From assembly GCA_963575745.1 (NCBI GenBank), contig CAUYUJ010005010.1:22501-64956 (forward strand): a stretch of DNA of 42,456 nt, written 5' to 3'. Positions 26,786-36,464 of this stretch are shown here, piece by piece (the first letter of the stretch is position 1; the number at the start of each line of letters is the position of its first letter). This stretch comes from Prorocentrum cordatum. Lineage: Eukaryota > Sar > Dinophyceae > Prorocentrales > Prorocentraceae. Under the pieces are notes generated by a model that made no database searches, was not told the origin of the DNA, and saw nothing but the letters and a program-made list of their open reading frames with translations. The position numbers were made by a program, and so were the translations under genes.

Positions 26786-27483
26786 CTGGGAACCGGCGGC
26801 AAACCGTCAACCAGGTTACCGCGGGGCTCGTAGAGCTCTTTTCTCGCACGGCGCTCCTCGATACATCTGCAGGAAGAGTCTGCAACAAGACCCAAAAAAC
26901 TCGAAAATCACATTTGATGTTTTTATCGGAAGACGGTTCCGCCAAGACAGTAATAACTGCACCTACCGACTCGAGAATTTGACTGGCAAACGCGCGAAAA
27001 CCAAGAACAGGTGCAAAAAAAATACCGCTTCTCAAAACGAATGTTCAAATCTCTCACAAAGTTTGTCCAACTGACCCGAAATTCGCACATTGTCCGTCGG
27101 GGCGGGCTCGGCCAACTTGGTAGCGTCCAAAACCCGGAGAGAGAAGAGACCCTTTGGGGACGGAAAAACGGGAAATCCTTCCTGGAGGGCTTTGGGAAGC
27201 TCCTCTGCAACGCGGCTGAAGCGCGGCCAGAGACGCTTCCATGCGTGCCTGGACGCGTGCAGGCACGCGTGGAAGCTTGCCGGAAGCTCCCCTGGACCTA
27301 CTGCCGGCTCAGGCGAGTCGCTGCGGGGAACGTGGAGCAACGGAAAGGACCTCCTGGCGGGCACAACCACCGCGCGGCTTCTAATCTTAAACCCTCTAGC
27401 TCTCCGCGAGCTCTCCGGGAACTAGCTGCACCCCGCGCCCGAATTTCTTTAGCTCATCGATGCCGAAGAGCTCTACGAGGTAC
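26786..27483 (+). mobile_element. Family B element with nested family C
   Basis: Hairpin CTGGGAACCGGCGGCAAACC..GGTTACCGCGGGG starts the copy. The body runs to GGCCAACTTGG (~27117), is interrupted by family C, and resumes at 27421 with CTAGCTGCACCCCGCGCCCG to the GAGCTCTACGAGGTA end. Confidence 0.7.
27117..27420 (+). mobile_element. Family C element, complete, ~0.3 kb
   Basis: It runs from (CTTGG)TAGCGTCCAAAACCCGGAGAG through the palindrome GCGTGCCTGGACGCG TGCAGGCACGCG (27244-27270) and GGCGGGCACAACCACC to CTCTCCGCGAGCTCTCCGGGAA. The flanking family B sequence reads continuously if it is removed, so both ends can be placed to within 1-2 bp. Confidence 0.75.
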
Positions 27484-27588
27484 TCTTAAGCTTCCAGCAA
27501 TAACTTGCTGAGGGAAGCTCTACGAGATATTCCTCTAGCTCATCGACGACGAAGAGCTCTACGAGGTATTACAAGCCTCTACATGCGA
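27484..27588 (+). repeat. Isolated right-end modules of families A and B
   Basis: CTCTTAAGCTTCCAGCAATA..GGGAAGCTCTACGAG (family A end) is directly followed by CCTCTAGCTCATCGAC..GAGCTCTACGAGGTA (family B end) and about 25 bp of other sequence. The modules appear without their bodies. Confidence 0.6.
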
Positions 27589-27925
27589 CTGGCGCCGGCA
27601 GTGAAGCGTCAACCTGGTCACCGCCGGGAATCTCGCAGAGCTCCTTTCACCGCGTGAGAGTGCTGAGAGTCGGACGAGAGAGCTTCTGAAGGCATTTCTC
27701 GAAACAGAGACGATTTATGTTTTTCATGTCGCCATAAAGATAGTTCCTCCAAGTGTTTTGATAGTAACAATACGCCTACAGAGCTCATATTGAGACAGAG
27801 AACCCTCAGAGTCGTTTACAGGTGCGGAAAATCTGGTTTCTCAAAATGAATTGTGAAATACCTTGCGGATCCTAGCAAAACCGACCCAAAGTTGTCACAT
27901 TGTCTCTTCTGGTCGGGTCGGCCAA
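27589..27925 (+). mobile_element. Family B element, right end truncated
   Basis: Hairpin CTGGCGCCGGCAGTGAAGCG..GGTCACCGCCGGG, left repeat TCTCGCAGAGCTC, and the body to GGTCGGGTCGGCCAA, cut by the next hairpin. Confidence 0.65.
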
Positions 27926-28195
27926 CTGGAACCAGCGGTAAACCGTCAACCTGCCTACCGCCGGAAACCTCGTAGAGCTCTTTTCTTGCACGGCGATCGT
28001 CGGAACACATGGAGAAAGTTTGTGGATTGAGAAACCACAAACCCGAAAATCACGTTTTTCTGTTTTTCTCCAACGTCGGTTCCGCCAAGTGTTTTGATAG
28101 TAATACTGCACCTACAGACCTGAAAATTTTACTAGCAGACGCGGCATAACCCACGACAGGTGCGGTAAATCTGCTTTCTCACAATGAATTGTCAA
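27926..28195 (+). mobile_element. Family B element, right end truncated
   Basis: Hairpin CTGGAACCAGCGGTAAACC..CCTACCGCCGG, CCTCGTAGAGCTCTTTTCTTG, the body through GCATAACCCACGACAGGTGC to ACAATGAATTGTCAA, cut by the next hairpin at 28196. Confidence 0.65.
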
Positions 28196-28826
28196 CTGGG
28201 AACCGGCGGTAAACAGTCAACCAGGTTACCGTCGGGTAGGGCTCTTTTCTTCTACAGCGCTCCTCGGAACACATGCAGGAAGCTTCTGAAGCAAGAGCAG
28301 AAAAACTCGAAAAAAACACGATTTTTTCGTTTTCATCCAAAGTTCCCTCAAGTCTTTCGATTCCCGGTTTAAGATTAGAAGCCGGACGGTGGTGGTGCCC
28401 GCCAGGAGCTCTTCCACGGCGGTCCACAGGCCTCGCAGCGCCTCCGGCGGCCCGGCAACGTGTGAGCTTCCGGCAAAGCGTGCCTGCACGCGCGCAGGAA
28501 TGCATGGAAGCGCTCCTGGCAGCGCTGCAGCAGCGCTGCAGGGGGGCCCCCCAGAGCTCTTCAGGGAAAGATTCCCGTCACCGAGGGTGTCTTCGCTCTC
28601 CGGGTTTTGGACGCTACCAAGTGGTAATACTGCAGCTACGGACCTGAAAATTTTACTGGCAGACGCGGCATAACCCAATACAGGTAGGAAAAATCTGGTT
28701 TCTCGCAATGAATTGTCAAATATCTTTCAAATCTTTGGAAAACCGACCCCAAGTCACCACATTGTCTCTTAACGTCGGGTTGGGGAACAAGCTCCACCCC
28801 GCGCCGGAATTCCTCTAGCTCATCGA
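28196..28826 (+). mobile_element. Family B element with nested, inverted family C
   Basis: Hairpin CTGGGAACCGGCGGTAAACA..GGTTACCGTCGGG, a body to TCAAGTCTTTCGAT (~28361), an inverted family C, then the same body resuming at TGGTAATACTGCAGCTACGG (28620) and ending at CTAGCTCATCGA. Confidence 0.7.
28361..28619 (-). mobile_element. Family C element, minus strand
   Basis: In inverse complement the landmarks are CCGGACGGTGGTGGTGCCCG, GCGTGCCTGCACGCG CGCAGG (palindrome, imperfect), GCGCTGCAGCAGCGCTGCAG and CTCTCCGGGTTTTGGACGCT, ending CTACCAAG. Its AGCTCTC end segment is partly deleted. It interrupts the TTTTGATAGTAATAC block of family B. Confidence 0.7.
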
Positions 28827-29186
28827 CTGGCGCCGGCGGTGAACCGTCAACCTGGTCACCGTAGAGCTCTTTTCACGCGTGAGAGAGCTCAGAGTTGGAA
28901 GAGATAGCTTCTGGCGGCATTTCTCCAAAAATTAACATTCATTGTTTCATATCAAGACGAAACTGGTTGCTCCAAGTTTTTTGGTAGTGAATTTTCGTAT
29001 ACAGAGCTCATATTAAGACGCAGAGGCCCTCATAGTCGATTACAGGTGCGGAAAATCTGGTTTCTCAAAAAGAATTGTCCAATATATTTGAAATCTTAGG
29101 AAAACCAACCCAAAATTCTCCCATTGCCTCTTTTGGTCGGGTCGGCGAGATTGCTCTGGCTCATCGATGCCGAACACCTCTACGAG
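28827..29186 (+). mobile_element. Family B element
   Basis: Hairpin CTGGCGCCGGCGGTGAACC..GGTCACCG with the last bases of the right arm deleted, GTAGAGCTCTTTTCACGCG, the body, and the end GGCTCATCGATGCCGAACAC followed by CTCTACGAGGTA. Confidence 0.65.
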
Positions 29187-29217
29187 GTACTTTGTCCTTT
29201 CTAGCTGGGTCGGCCAA
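29187..29217 (+). other. Short family B body fragment
   Basis: TTGTCCTTTCTAGCTGGGTC and GGCCAA only; a piece of the B right body between two elements. Confidence 0.4.
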
Positions 29218-29586
29218 CTGGGGACCGGCGGTAACCGCCGGGGCCCTCGTAGAGCTCTTTTTTTACGGCGCTCCTCGGTAAGCATGAAGAAAGCCTCTAG
29301 AGCAAACTCTGACAAACTCGAAAAATCACGTATTTCTGTTTTTATCTAACGTCGATTCCCCCAAGTGTTTTGATAGTAATACTGCGTTTTATGTTTTGTT
29401 TATAGACGGTTACTCCAGGTGTTTTGATAGTAATACTGCACGAACCTGATAATTTGACTGGCAGACGCGGCATAATCCACTACATGTGCGAAAAATTAAG
29501 TTTCTCAGAAATTGCCAGATATCGTTCAAATCTTAAGAAAACCGACCCAAAGTTTTCACATTGTCTCTTGTCGTCGGGTCGACCAA
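29218..29586 (+). mobile_element. Family B element with loop-less hairpin and internal duplication
   Basis: CTGGGGACCGGCGGTAACCGCCGGGG has the hairpin stem but lacks the usual ~14 nt loop. The body follows, with the AGTGTTTTGATAGTAATACTG block present twice (29362 and 29420). The right end is cut by the next hairpin. Confidence 0.65.
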
Positions 29587-29690
29587 CTGGCGCCGGCGGT
29601 GAACCGTCAACCTACTCACCGCCGGGAACTTTGTAGAGCTCCTTGCGTAAGAGTGCCAAGAATCGAAGCATAACTTCGCAGTACCTTTTC

Positions 29691-29904
29691 TTCAAATCTT
29701 CAATTTCGAATTCTTTATATGAATCTGAGCTCAGGTTCCTGGCTTCGCTCAGAAGAATTTGTAGGCGGAATAAGCTAAGAATTCGAGAGGCATCTTCTGT
29801 GATGCAAAGCTCTGCTCGACGCAATTATCAGCCCAAACGAATGGCTAGAGCTGGAAAATCGGCTGAGCCAGGCCGCGGATGGTATAATCGCGTCCCTTCC
29901 CGAC
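29691..29904. other. Unassigned sequence inside the mosaic, open frame on plus
   Basis: Not matched to families A, B or C. The plus frame through it reads as a basic, protein-like stretch (SELRFLASLRRICRRNKLRI) but continues into family C DNA and has no recognised domain. It may be captured host sequence. Confidence 0.25.
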
Positions 29905-30118
29905 TTTCTAGCGTCCAAAACCCAGAGAGCGAAGAGACCTTCCGGGACAGTAAATGGAGGTTCCTGGAGCGAACAGGAAATGGTTCCTGGAGTGATCTGG
30001 GGCGCCCCCCTGCAGCGCTGCTGAAGTGCTGCAAGAAACGCTTCCATGCGTGCCTGCACGCGTGCAAGCGCGCGTGGAAGCTTGCCGGAAGCTCTCCCGG
30101 ACACGTTGCCGGGCCGAA
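29905..30118 (+). mobile_element. Family C element, left part
   Basis: CTAGCGTCCAAAACCCAGAGAG, CTGCAGCGCTGCTG, and palindrome GCGTGCCTGCACGCG TGCAAGCGCGCG (30048-30074). It stops at ACGTTGCCGGGCCGA where a family B element starts; the right part resumes at 30451. Confidence 0.7.
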
Positions 30119-30450
30119 CTGGAACCGGCGGCGAACCGTCAACCTGGTCACCGCCGGGAACCTCGTAGAGCTCTGCACAGCGATCGTCGGAACACATGAA
30201 GAAACCTTCTGAGGCGAGAAACGCAACACTAAAAAAAACACGTTTTTTCTGTTTTTATAGAACCTCAGTTGCTCCAAGTGTTTTGATAGTGCGAAAAATC
30301 TGGTTTCTTAAAATGAATTGTCAAATATCCTTCAATATTTTGCGAAATCACCTAAAAGTTATCACTTTGTCCTTTCTGGCCGGGTCGGCCAACTAGCTGC
30401 ACCCCGCGCCAGAATTTCTCTAGCTCATCGATGTCGAAGAGCTCAACGAG
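30119..30450 (+). mobile_element. Family B element nested in family C, complete
   Basis: Hairpin CTGGAACCGGCGGCGAACC..GGTCACCGCCGGG, left repeat CCTCGTAGAGCTC, a shortened body (one internal deletion), and the end CATCGATGTCGAAGAGCTCA followed by ACGAGGTA. Both flanks are family C, so this is a clean insertion with two readable junctions. Confidence 0.75.
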
Positions 30451-30563
30451 GTAAAAGCCTCTGCGGGGAACATGGAGCGCCGCGCAGGAGCTCCTGCGGG
30501 CACCACCACAGTCCGGCTTCTAATCTTCAACCCTTTAGCTCTCAGCGAGGTCTCCGGGAAAAT
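30451..30563 (+). mobile_element. Family C element, right part
   Basis: CTCTGCGGGGAACATGGAGC, GCGGGCACCACCACAGTCCG, GCTTCTAATCTTCAACCC and AGCTCTCAGCGAGGTCTCC complete the copy interrupted at 30118. Confidence 0.7.
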
Positions 30564-30631
30564 TTCGCCACCTAGCTCCACCCTGTCGCCGAATTCCTCT
30601 AGCTCTATTACCATGAGAGCTCTACGAGGTA

Positions 30632-30659
30632 TTAGAAGCCCGACGCTGGTGGTGCCCGA
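30632..30659 (-). mobile_element. Family C fragment, minus strand
   Basis: AGAAGCCCGACGCTGGTGGT and GCCCG only, inverse complement of the C right part, cut by the family A start at 30660. Confidence 0.5.
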
Positions 30660-31480
30660 CTGGGCGCCGGCGGTAAACCGTCAACCTTGGTTACCGCCGG
30701 GAGACTCGTAGAGCTTCCTAGCTCGACTTAAGTTGGGAAAACCGACAGCACCCACCAACATTCCGACTTATAGTGAATATGTTTTGACATCTGAATGCGA
30801 CAGGCGGACGCGTCTGATGTCTGCGAATCGACTCCTGTCAACACCAGCCCTGTAGCCCCCCTACGGCCCGAGTAAAGTGCAGAAAACCGACAGCACCTCT
30901 CAGGATGACTCGAACAATACAGTAGTTTCGCAGACCTACTTCGGGCAGCAGACCGAGTTCCGAGCTCTGGATACGACAGGCGGACGCGCCAGATCTTCAA
31001 ATCGATTCCTGTGACCACCAGCACTGTAGCCCCCCTCAGCGCGAGTTGAGTGAAGAAAACGGAGAGCACTTCTCAAGATGACTCGATCAATGCGAATAGT
31101 TTCGCGATTCTGGATCGGACAGCAGACCGAGTTCAGAGCTCTGGATTCGACAGACAAACGCAACTGATAATTCTGAATCGGTTTCTGTAAATATCAGCTC
31201 TGTAGCTGTCCTACAGCTCGAGTTAAGTACAGAAAACCGAGAGTTCCTGTCAAGATGACTCGAATAATACGAATAGGTTTGCGGACCTAGCTCGGCTAAC
31301 AAACCGAGTCATTCTGAATCGATTAGCTGTGCTCATGAGCTATGTAGCTGTCCTAAAGCTCGAGTTGCTCAGAAAACCGTCAGCGCGTATCAAGATGACT
31401 CGAAACGGTCGATCCCGCCACAGTGCTTTTCGATAGTAATATTCACCCGATCGAGCTGAGATCAAGATGGCGAGCGGGAA
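30660..31480 (+). mobile_element. Family A element, right arm truncated
   Basis: Hairpin CTGGGCGCCGGCGGTAAACC..GGTTACCGCCGGGAG, CTCGTAGAGCTTCC, about three and a half monomers (30780-31400), and the right arm to AAGATGGCGAGCGGGAA. It then jumps back into a satellite monomer at 31481. Confidence 0.65.
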
Positions 31481-31950
31481 TTCAGACCTCTGCATGCGAC
31501 AAGCGCACGCGTCTGATGTCTCTGAATCGATTCCTGTGATTACCAGCCCTGCAGCCCCCCAGCCCGAGTCAAGTGCAGGAAACCGACAGCACCTCTCAGG
31601 AAGACTCGAACAATACGAATAGTTTGGCGGACCTAGTTTGGGCAGCAGACAGAGTTCGGAGCTCTCGATTCGAAAGGCACAAGCGCCTGATGTCTCCGAA
31701 TCGATTCCACTGATTACCAGCCATGCAGCCCCCCGACAGCCCGAGTTAAGTGCAGAGAACGGACAGCATCTCTCAAGATGACTCGAACAATACGAATAGT
31801 TTCGCGATCTAGATCGAGCAGCAGACCGAGTTCAGAGCTCTGGATTCAACAGACAACGGTCACTGATGATTCTAGATCAGATTATGTATGTATCAGCTCT
31901 GTAGCTGTCCTGTAGCTCGAGTTAAGTACAGAAAACCGAGAGCGTGATGA
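31481..31950 (+). repeat. Family A satellite monomers without element start
   Basis: Two to three ~177 bp monomers beginning mid-unit at TTCAGACCTCTGCATGCGAC and ending at GAAAACCGAGAGCG, where an inverted right arm begins. Confidence 0.7.
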
Positions 31951-32278
31951 CTTTTGGTTGGTTGAAAAATTTGTTCTCGAAATTCAACCATTCGTTAGAG
32001 CTCCAATATTCTTTTCCGTGATATTCGATCTTATTCCCGCTCGCCATCTTGATCTCAGCTCGATCGGGTACCTTTTACTGCCAAAAAGCACTGCGGCGGG
32101 ATCGCTCGTTTCGGGTCATCTTGTCACGCGGTAACGGTTTTCCCAAGATAACTCGAGCTTCAGGGCAGCTACAGAGCTGGTAAGCACAGCTAATCGATTC
32201 AGAATGATCAGGCGCGTTCGCCTGTTGAACCCAGAGGTCTGAACTCGGTCTGCTAGCCGAGCTAGGTCCGCAAACCTA
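31951..32278 (-). mobile_element. Inverted family A fragment
   Basis: Inverse complement of the A right arm (TTGGTTGAAAAATTTGTTCTC, CAGCTCGATCGGGTACC, GGCGGGATCGC) followed by one inverted monomer (CTACAGAGCTGGTAAGCAC; GGTCTGAACTCGGTCTGCTA), ending at GGTCCGCAAACCTA. Both junctions are with plus-oriented A sequence. Confidence 0.75.
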
Positions 32279-32438
32279 AAATGTCCGTCGAGATTTTTCT
32301 TGTCACAAGCTCTCCAGCGCCCCAGAATTACTCTTAAGCTTCCAGCAATAACTTGCTAAGGGAAGCTCTACGAGTTAAGTTCCGTCGAGATTTTTCGAGC
32401 CAACTAGCCCGCCAGTGCGTCCGAATTGGTAGCTTCCA
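32279..32438 (+). mobile_element. Family A right-end fragment, partly duplicated
   Basis: GTCCGTCGAGATTTTTCTTG, CAGCGCCCCAGAATTACTC, AAGCTTCCAGCAATAAC and GGGAAGCTCTACGAG (to 32374), then a second GTTCCGTCGAGATTTTTCGA piece up to the family B hairpin. Confidence 0.65.
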
Positions 32439-32595
32439 CTGGGATCCGGCGGTAAACCGCCAACCAGGTAACCGCCAGGAGCCTTGTAGAGCTCTATTCT
32501 GGCGCGGCGTTGCTCGAAGCACACGAAACAAGCTTTCTTAAGCGTGAAGAAGAAATATCGGAAAATATGTTTTTTAAAATTTTGCACCTTCGCTT
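32439..32595 (+). mobile_element. Family B element, left part only
   Basis: CTGGGATCCGGCGGTAAACC..GGTAACCGCCAGG hairpin, CCTTGTAGAGCTCTATTCTG and a short B body joined to a satellite monomer at ~32596. Confidence 0.6.
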
Positions 32596-32904
32596 CGTGG
32601 ACCTAGCTGCCAGACCGAGTTCGGACCTCTCGATGCGAGAAAAATCTCTCGATGCGAGAAAAATCGCGCCGGGTGATACTGGGTCGGTTTATAGGCGTGC
32701 CAGCTCTGTAGCTCTTCTAAATCTTCAGTATAGTTTTGCGGGCCTAGCTCGAGCAGCAGACCGAGTTCAGACCTCTCGATGGGAGAGACGAACGCGCCTG
32801 ATGATTCTGAATCAGTTTCTCTAAGTATCAGCTCTGTAGCTCTCCTAAATCTCGAGTTAAGTACAGGAAACCGTCAACGCGTATCAAGATGACTCGAAAC
32901 GGCC
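32596..32904 (+). repeat. Family A satellite monomers, ~1.7 copies
   Basis: GTGGACCTAGCTGCCAGACC to GACTCGAAACGGCCGA, with an 18 bp local duplication (CTCTCGATGCGAGAAAAAT, 32627-32666). The element ends are missing. Confidence 0.65.
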
Positions 32905-33118
32905 GACGGTTCTCTCAAGTCTTTTCATAATAATATTGCAGCTACATACCTGGGAATTTAACTGGCAACCCGCTACAGATGGGACAAATACCTGTTTGTA
33001 AAACGAACTTCCAAACCGACCCCAGTCGTCACATTGTCTCTTAAGCTCGGGTCGGCCAACTAGCTCCACCTGCGCCCGAATTTCTCTTAGCTCATCTTGC
33101 CGAAGAGCTTTAAGAGGT
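32905..33118 (+). mobile_element. Family B right part
   Basis: CGGTTCTCTCAAGTCTTTTC, TATTGCAGCTACATACCTGG, GGTCGGCCAACTAGCTCCAC and CTTAGCTCATCTTGCCGAAG; end TTTAAGAGGTA is a mutated GAGCTCTACGAGGTA. Confidence 0.6.
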
Positions 33119-33175
33119 ATTTGGGAGCGTCGAAAATCCGGAGAGCACAGAGACACACACACCGGAAAATGCGCG
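33119..33175 (+). mobile_element. Family C left-end fragment
   Basis: GGGAGCGTCGAAAATCCGGA and GAGCACAGAGAC match the left end of family C; an ACACACAC run follows. Confidence 0.45.
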
Positions 33176-33949
33176 CCGGCGGTATTACCAGCCCTGCAGC
33201 CCCATCTACAGCCCGACTTAAGTGCAGGGAAACGACAGCACCTCGGATGACTCGAACAATACGAATAGTTTGCGAACCTAGTTTAGCAGAGAGAGTTTGG
33301 AGCTCTGGGTTCGAAAGGCGGACGCGCCTGATGTCTCTGAATCGATTCCAGTGATTACCAGCCATGCAGCCCCCTACAGCCCGAGTTGAGTGCAGAGAAC
33401 CGACAGCATCTCTTAAGATAAACAATACAAATAATTTCGCGATTCTTGATCGGGCAGAAGGAGTTCAGAGCTCTAAATTAAACAGAGAACGACCACTGAT
33501 GATTCTTAATCCGATTCTGTACGTATCAGCTCTGTATATGTCCTTTAGCTTGATTTAAGTACAGAAAAGCGAGAGCGTCTGTCAAGATAACTACGAATAG
33601 GGTTGCGCATCTAGCTCGGCTAGCAGACCGAGTTCAGGTCTCTGGGTTCAAAAGGCGAACGTGCCTGATCATTCTGCATCGATTAGCTGTGCTTATAAGC
33701 TCTTTAGCTCTCCTAAAGCTCGAGTTATCTCGAGAAAACCGTCACTGCCTATCAAGATAACTCGAAACGGCCGATCCCGCCGGCCTGCTTTTTGACAGTA
33801 AAAGCTACCCGATCGAGCTGCGATCAAGATAGCGAGCGGGAATGAGATCGAATATCATGGAAAAAATACTATAGCTCTAGCGAATGCTTAAGAAAAGGAA
33901 TTTAACCGACCAGAAGTCAGCAAAAGGTCAGTCCAGATTTTCTTGCCAA
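33176..33949 (+). mobile_element. Family A element with deleted left end
   Basis: The hairpin left arm GCCGGCGGT is fused directly to a satellite monomer (ATTACCAGCCCTGCAGCC). About three monomers and the right arm to TTTTCTTGCCAAC follow; the end is cut by the next hairpin. Confidence 0.65.
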
Positions 33950-34327
33950 CCGAAACCGGCGATAAACCGTCAACCTCGTTACCGCCGGGAAGCTCGTACA
34001 GCTCTGTTCTTGCACAGCCATCGTCAGACATGGAGAAAGCTTCTGAGGCGAGGAACGAAAAACTTGAAAAATCATGTTTTTCTGCTTTTATACAATCGGT
34101 TCCCCCAAGTGTTTTGATAGTCCTAAAAATTTTTCTGACGGACGCGCCCTAGCCCACTACAGATGCGAAAAATCTGGTTCCTCAAAATGAATGGTCAAAT
34201 ATCTTTTAAATATTCTCAAAACCACCCAAAAGTTGCCATATTGTCCGCCTCGGCCGGGTGGGCTGACTAGCTCCACCCCGCGCCGGAATTCCTCTACCTC
34301 GTCGATGCCGAAGAGCTCTACGAGGTA
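33950..34327 (+). mobile_element. Family B element, complete
   Basis: Hairpin ACCGGCGATAAACC..CGTTACCGCCGGG, AGCTCGTACAGCTC, the full body, and CATCGATGCCGAAG-type end (CGTCGATGCCGAAGAGCTCT followed by ACGAGGTA). Confidence 0.7.
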
Positions 34328-34446
34328 CTAGCTCTCCAGCGGCCCAGAACTGGGAGCCGGCGGTAAACCGTCAACCAGGTTACCACCGGGAGCCTCGTAG
34401 AGCTGTCTTGCGCGGCGCTGCCCACTACACATTGAGATTTTGTTTC
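34328..34446 (+). mobile_element. Family A right-end scrap and family B left part
   Basis: CTAGCTCTCCAGCGGCCCAG is an A right-arm piece. CTGGGAGCCGGCGGTAAACC..GGTTACCACCGGGAGCC (34350-34391) and CTCGTAGAGCTGTCTTGC then begin a B copy that breaks off at ~34446. Confidence 0.6.
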
Positions 34447-34685
34447 AAGATATCGCCAGTTCAGTACAGAAAACGGAGAACACTCGTCAAAATGACTTGA
34501 AGAATACAAATAAGTTTGCGGACCCAGCTCGAGCAGCAGACCGAGTTCAGAGCTGTGAATCGAACAGATGAAAGCGCCTCATGATTTCTACTTAGTTCTG
34601 TAAGAATCAGCTCTGCAGCTGTCCTATATCCCGAGATAAGTAGAGAAATCGTTAATCCGCGTCAAGATGACTCGAAACGGCCGTC
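34447..34685 (+). repeat. Family A satellite, ~1.3 monomers
   Basis: CAGTTCAGTACAGAAAACGG through GACTCGAAACGGCCG. It has the landmark order of the family A monomer, with several substitutions. Confidence 0.65.
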
Positions 34686-34966
34686 GGTTCCAGCAAGTGT
34701 TTTGATAGTAATGTTGCAGCTACTGAGAATTTAACTGGCAGTCGCGGCATAACCTACTACACGTGAGAAAAATACCCGTTCTCAAACCGAATTTTCAAAT
34801 TTCGCACAAACATGAGAAACTCGACCCACAGTTCCCACATTGTCTCTTAATGCGCCGTCGGCCGACTAGCTCCACCCTGCGCCCGAATTCCTCTTAGCTC
34901 TGCTTCGAAGAGCTCTACGAGGTATTACTCTTAAGCTTCGAGCAATAACTCCTTCGACAACCCGGA
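34686..34966 (+). mobile_element. Family B right part plus family A end scrap
   Basis: TCGGTTCCAGCAAGTGTTTT to GAGCTCTACGAGGTATTA is the B right part. CTCTTAAGCTTCGAGCAATA is a family A end module. Confidence 0.6.
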
Positions 34967-35153
34967 GAGCACAGAGACACACACAATTCGAAAAATCACG
35001 ATTTTTCGGCTTTCATCAAAATCGGTTCCTGCAAGTCTTTCGATAGTAATATTCCAGCTACGGACCTCAGAATTTTACTGGCAGACGCGTCATAATCCAC
35101 TACACGTGAGAAAAACCTGGTTTCTGAAAATGAATTGTCAAATATATTTCAAA
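34967..35153 (+). mobile_element. Family C scrap joined to family B body
   Basis: ACCCGGAGAGCACAGAGACA is family C left-end sequence. The following ATCGGTTCCTGCAAGTCTTT to CAAATATATTTCAAA is B body, cut by the hairpin at 35154. Confidence 0.55.
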
Positions 35154-36255
35154 CTGGGCGCCGGCGGTAAACCGTCAACCTTTCTTACCGCCGGGGGACT
35201 CGTAGAGCTTCCTGACAATATATAATGTAGAAAAAAAATTCAGAGAACGACTAGTTTTTCAGCCCAAGCGATTATAGACCTCTCAAGATGACTCTAACAA
35301 AACAAACGAACAGTTTTCCAATCGAGCTCGAGTATGAAACCGAGTTCAGACCTCTGAATGCGACAGGCGGACGCGTCTGATGTCTGCGGATCGATTCCTG
35401 TGATTACCAGCTCTGCAGCCCCCATACAGCCTGAGTTAAGTGCAGAAAACCGAGAGTACCTCTCAGGATGACTCGAATAGTACAACAGTTTCGCGGATCT
35501 CGTTCGAGCAGCAGACCGAGTTCCGAGCTCTCGGTTCGACGAACGGACCCTGATGTCTCGAAATCGATTCCTGTGACCAGCAGCAGCAGCACGATTTAAG
35601 TACAGAAAACCGAGAGCACTTCTCAAGATGACTCGAACAATACCAATAGGTTCGCGAACCTAGCTCGGGCAGCAGGCCGAGTTCAGAGCTCCTGATTCAA
35701 CAGACGAACGCGCCTGATAATTCTGAATCGATTTCTGTGATTATCAGCTCTGTGGCTGCCCTACAGATCGAGTTAAGTACGAAAAACCGAGAGCGTCTGC
35801 TACAATGACTCGAATAATACGGATAGGTTTGCGACCCTAGCTCGGCTAGCAGACCGAGTTCAGATCTCTGGATTCAACAGGCGAACGCGCCTGGTCATTC
35901 TGAATGCATTAGCTGTGCTGACCAGATCTGTAGTTGTCCTGAAGCTCGAGTCATCTTGAGAAAACCGACAGCGCGTATAAAAATGACTCGAAACGGCCGG
36001 TTCCCGCCCGTGTGCTTTTTGGCCTTCAGAGTTACCCGATCGAGCTGAGATCAAGATGGCGAGCGGGAATAAGATCGAATATCATGGGAAAAAATACTAG
36101 AGCTTTAACGAATGTTCAAATTTCGAGAACAAAATGTTCCTCCGACCAAAAGTCACCAAAAGGTCCGTCGAGATTTTTCTTGCCAACTAGCTCTCCAGCT
36201 CCCCGGAATTACTCTTAAGCTTCCAGCAATAACTTGCTAAGGGAAGCTCTACGAG
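35154..36255 (+). mobile_element. Family A element, complete, ~1.1 kb
   Basis: Hairpin CTGGGCGCCGGCGGTAAACC..TTACCGCCGGGGGACTCG, TAGAGCTTCCTGACAATATA leader, about four monomers (35270-35980), full right arm and GGGAAGCTCTACGAG end (36241-36255). One of the best complete copies. Confidence 0.8.
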
Positions 36256-36464
36256 TTACTTGGTAGCGCCCAAAACCCGAAGAGCGAAGAGAGCCTTAGG
36301 GTACAGGAAATCTTTCCTGGAGAGCTCTGGGAAGCTCTGCTGCGCTGCCGAAGCGCTGGCAGAAACGCTCCCCTGCGTGCCTGCACGTGCGCAGGCACGC
36401 GTGGATGCTTGCCGGAAGCTCTCCCGGACACGTGTCCGGTTCACCGGCGGCGCTGCGAGGAACT
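36256..36464 (+). mobile_element. Family C element, left part
   Basis: TTGGTAGCGCCCAAAACCCG to GGCGGCGCTGCGAGGAA, including palindrome GCGTGCCTGCACGTG CGCAGGCACGCG (36376-36402) and GGACACGTGTCC. The right part continues at 38439. Confidence 0.7.

Larger units (their letters stand above)
29587..30631 (+). mobile_element. Family B element carrying nested C, which carries nested B
   Basis: Hairpin CTGGCGCCGGCGGTGAACC..ACTCACCGCCGGG and the start of the B body (to ~29690), a ~210 bp stretch of unassigned sequence, a family C copy (29905-30563) and finally a family B right end (CACCTAGCTCCACCC; CCTCTAGCTC; GAGCTCTACGAGGT). The nesting gives relative ages: outer B first, then C, then inner B. Confidence 0.6.

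Noticed and set aside
30418-30620. Short open frames in family B and C right ends, present in many copies
   Set aside because: They lack conservation of frame between copies (indels are not multiples of three) and are explained by the repeated DNA.
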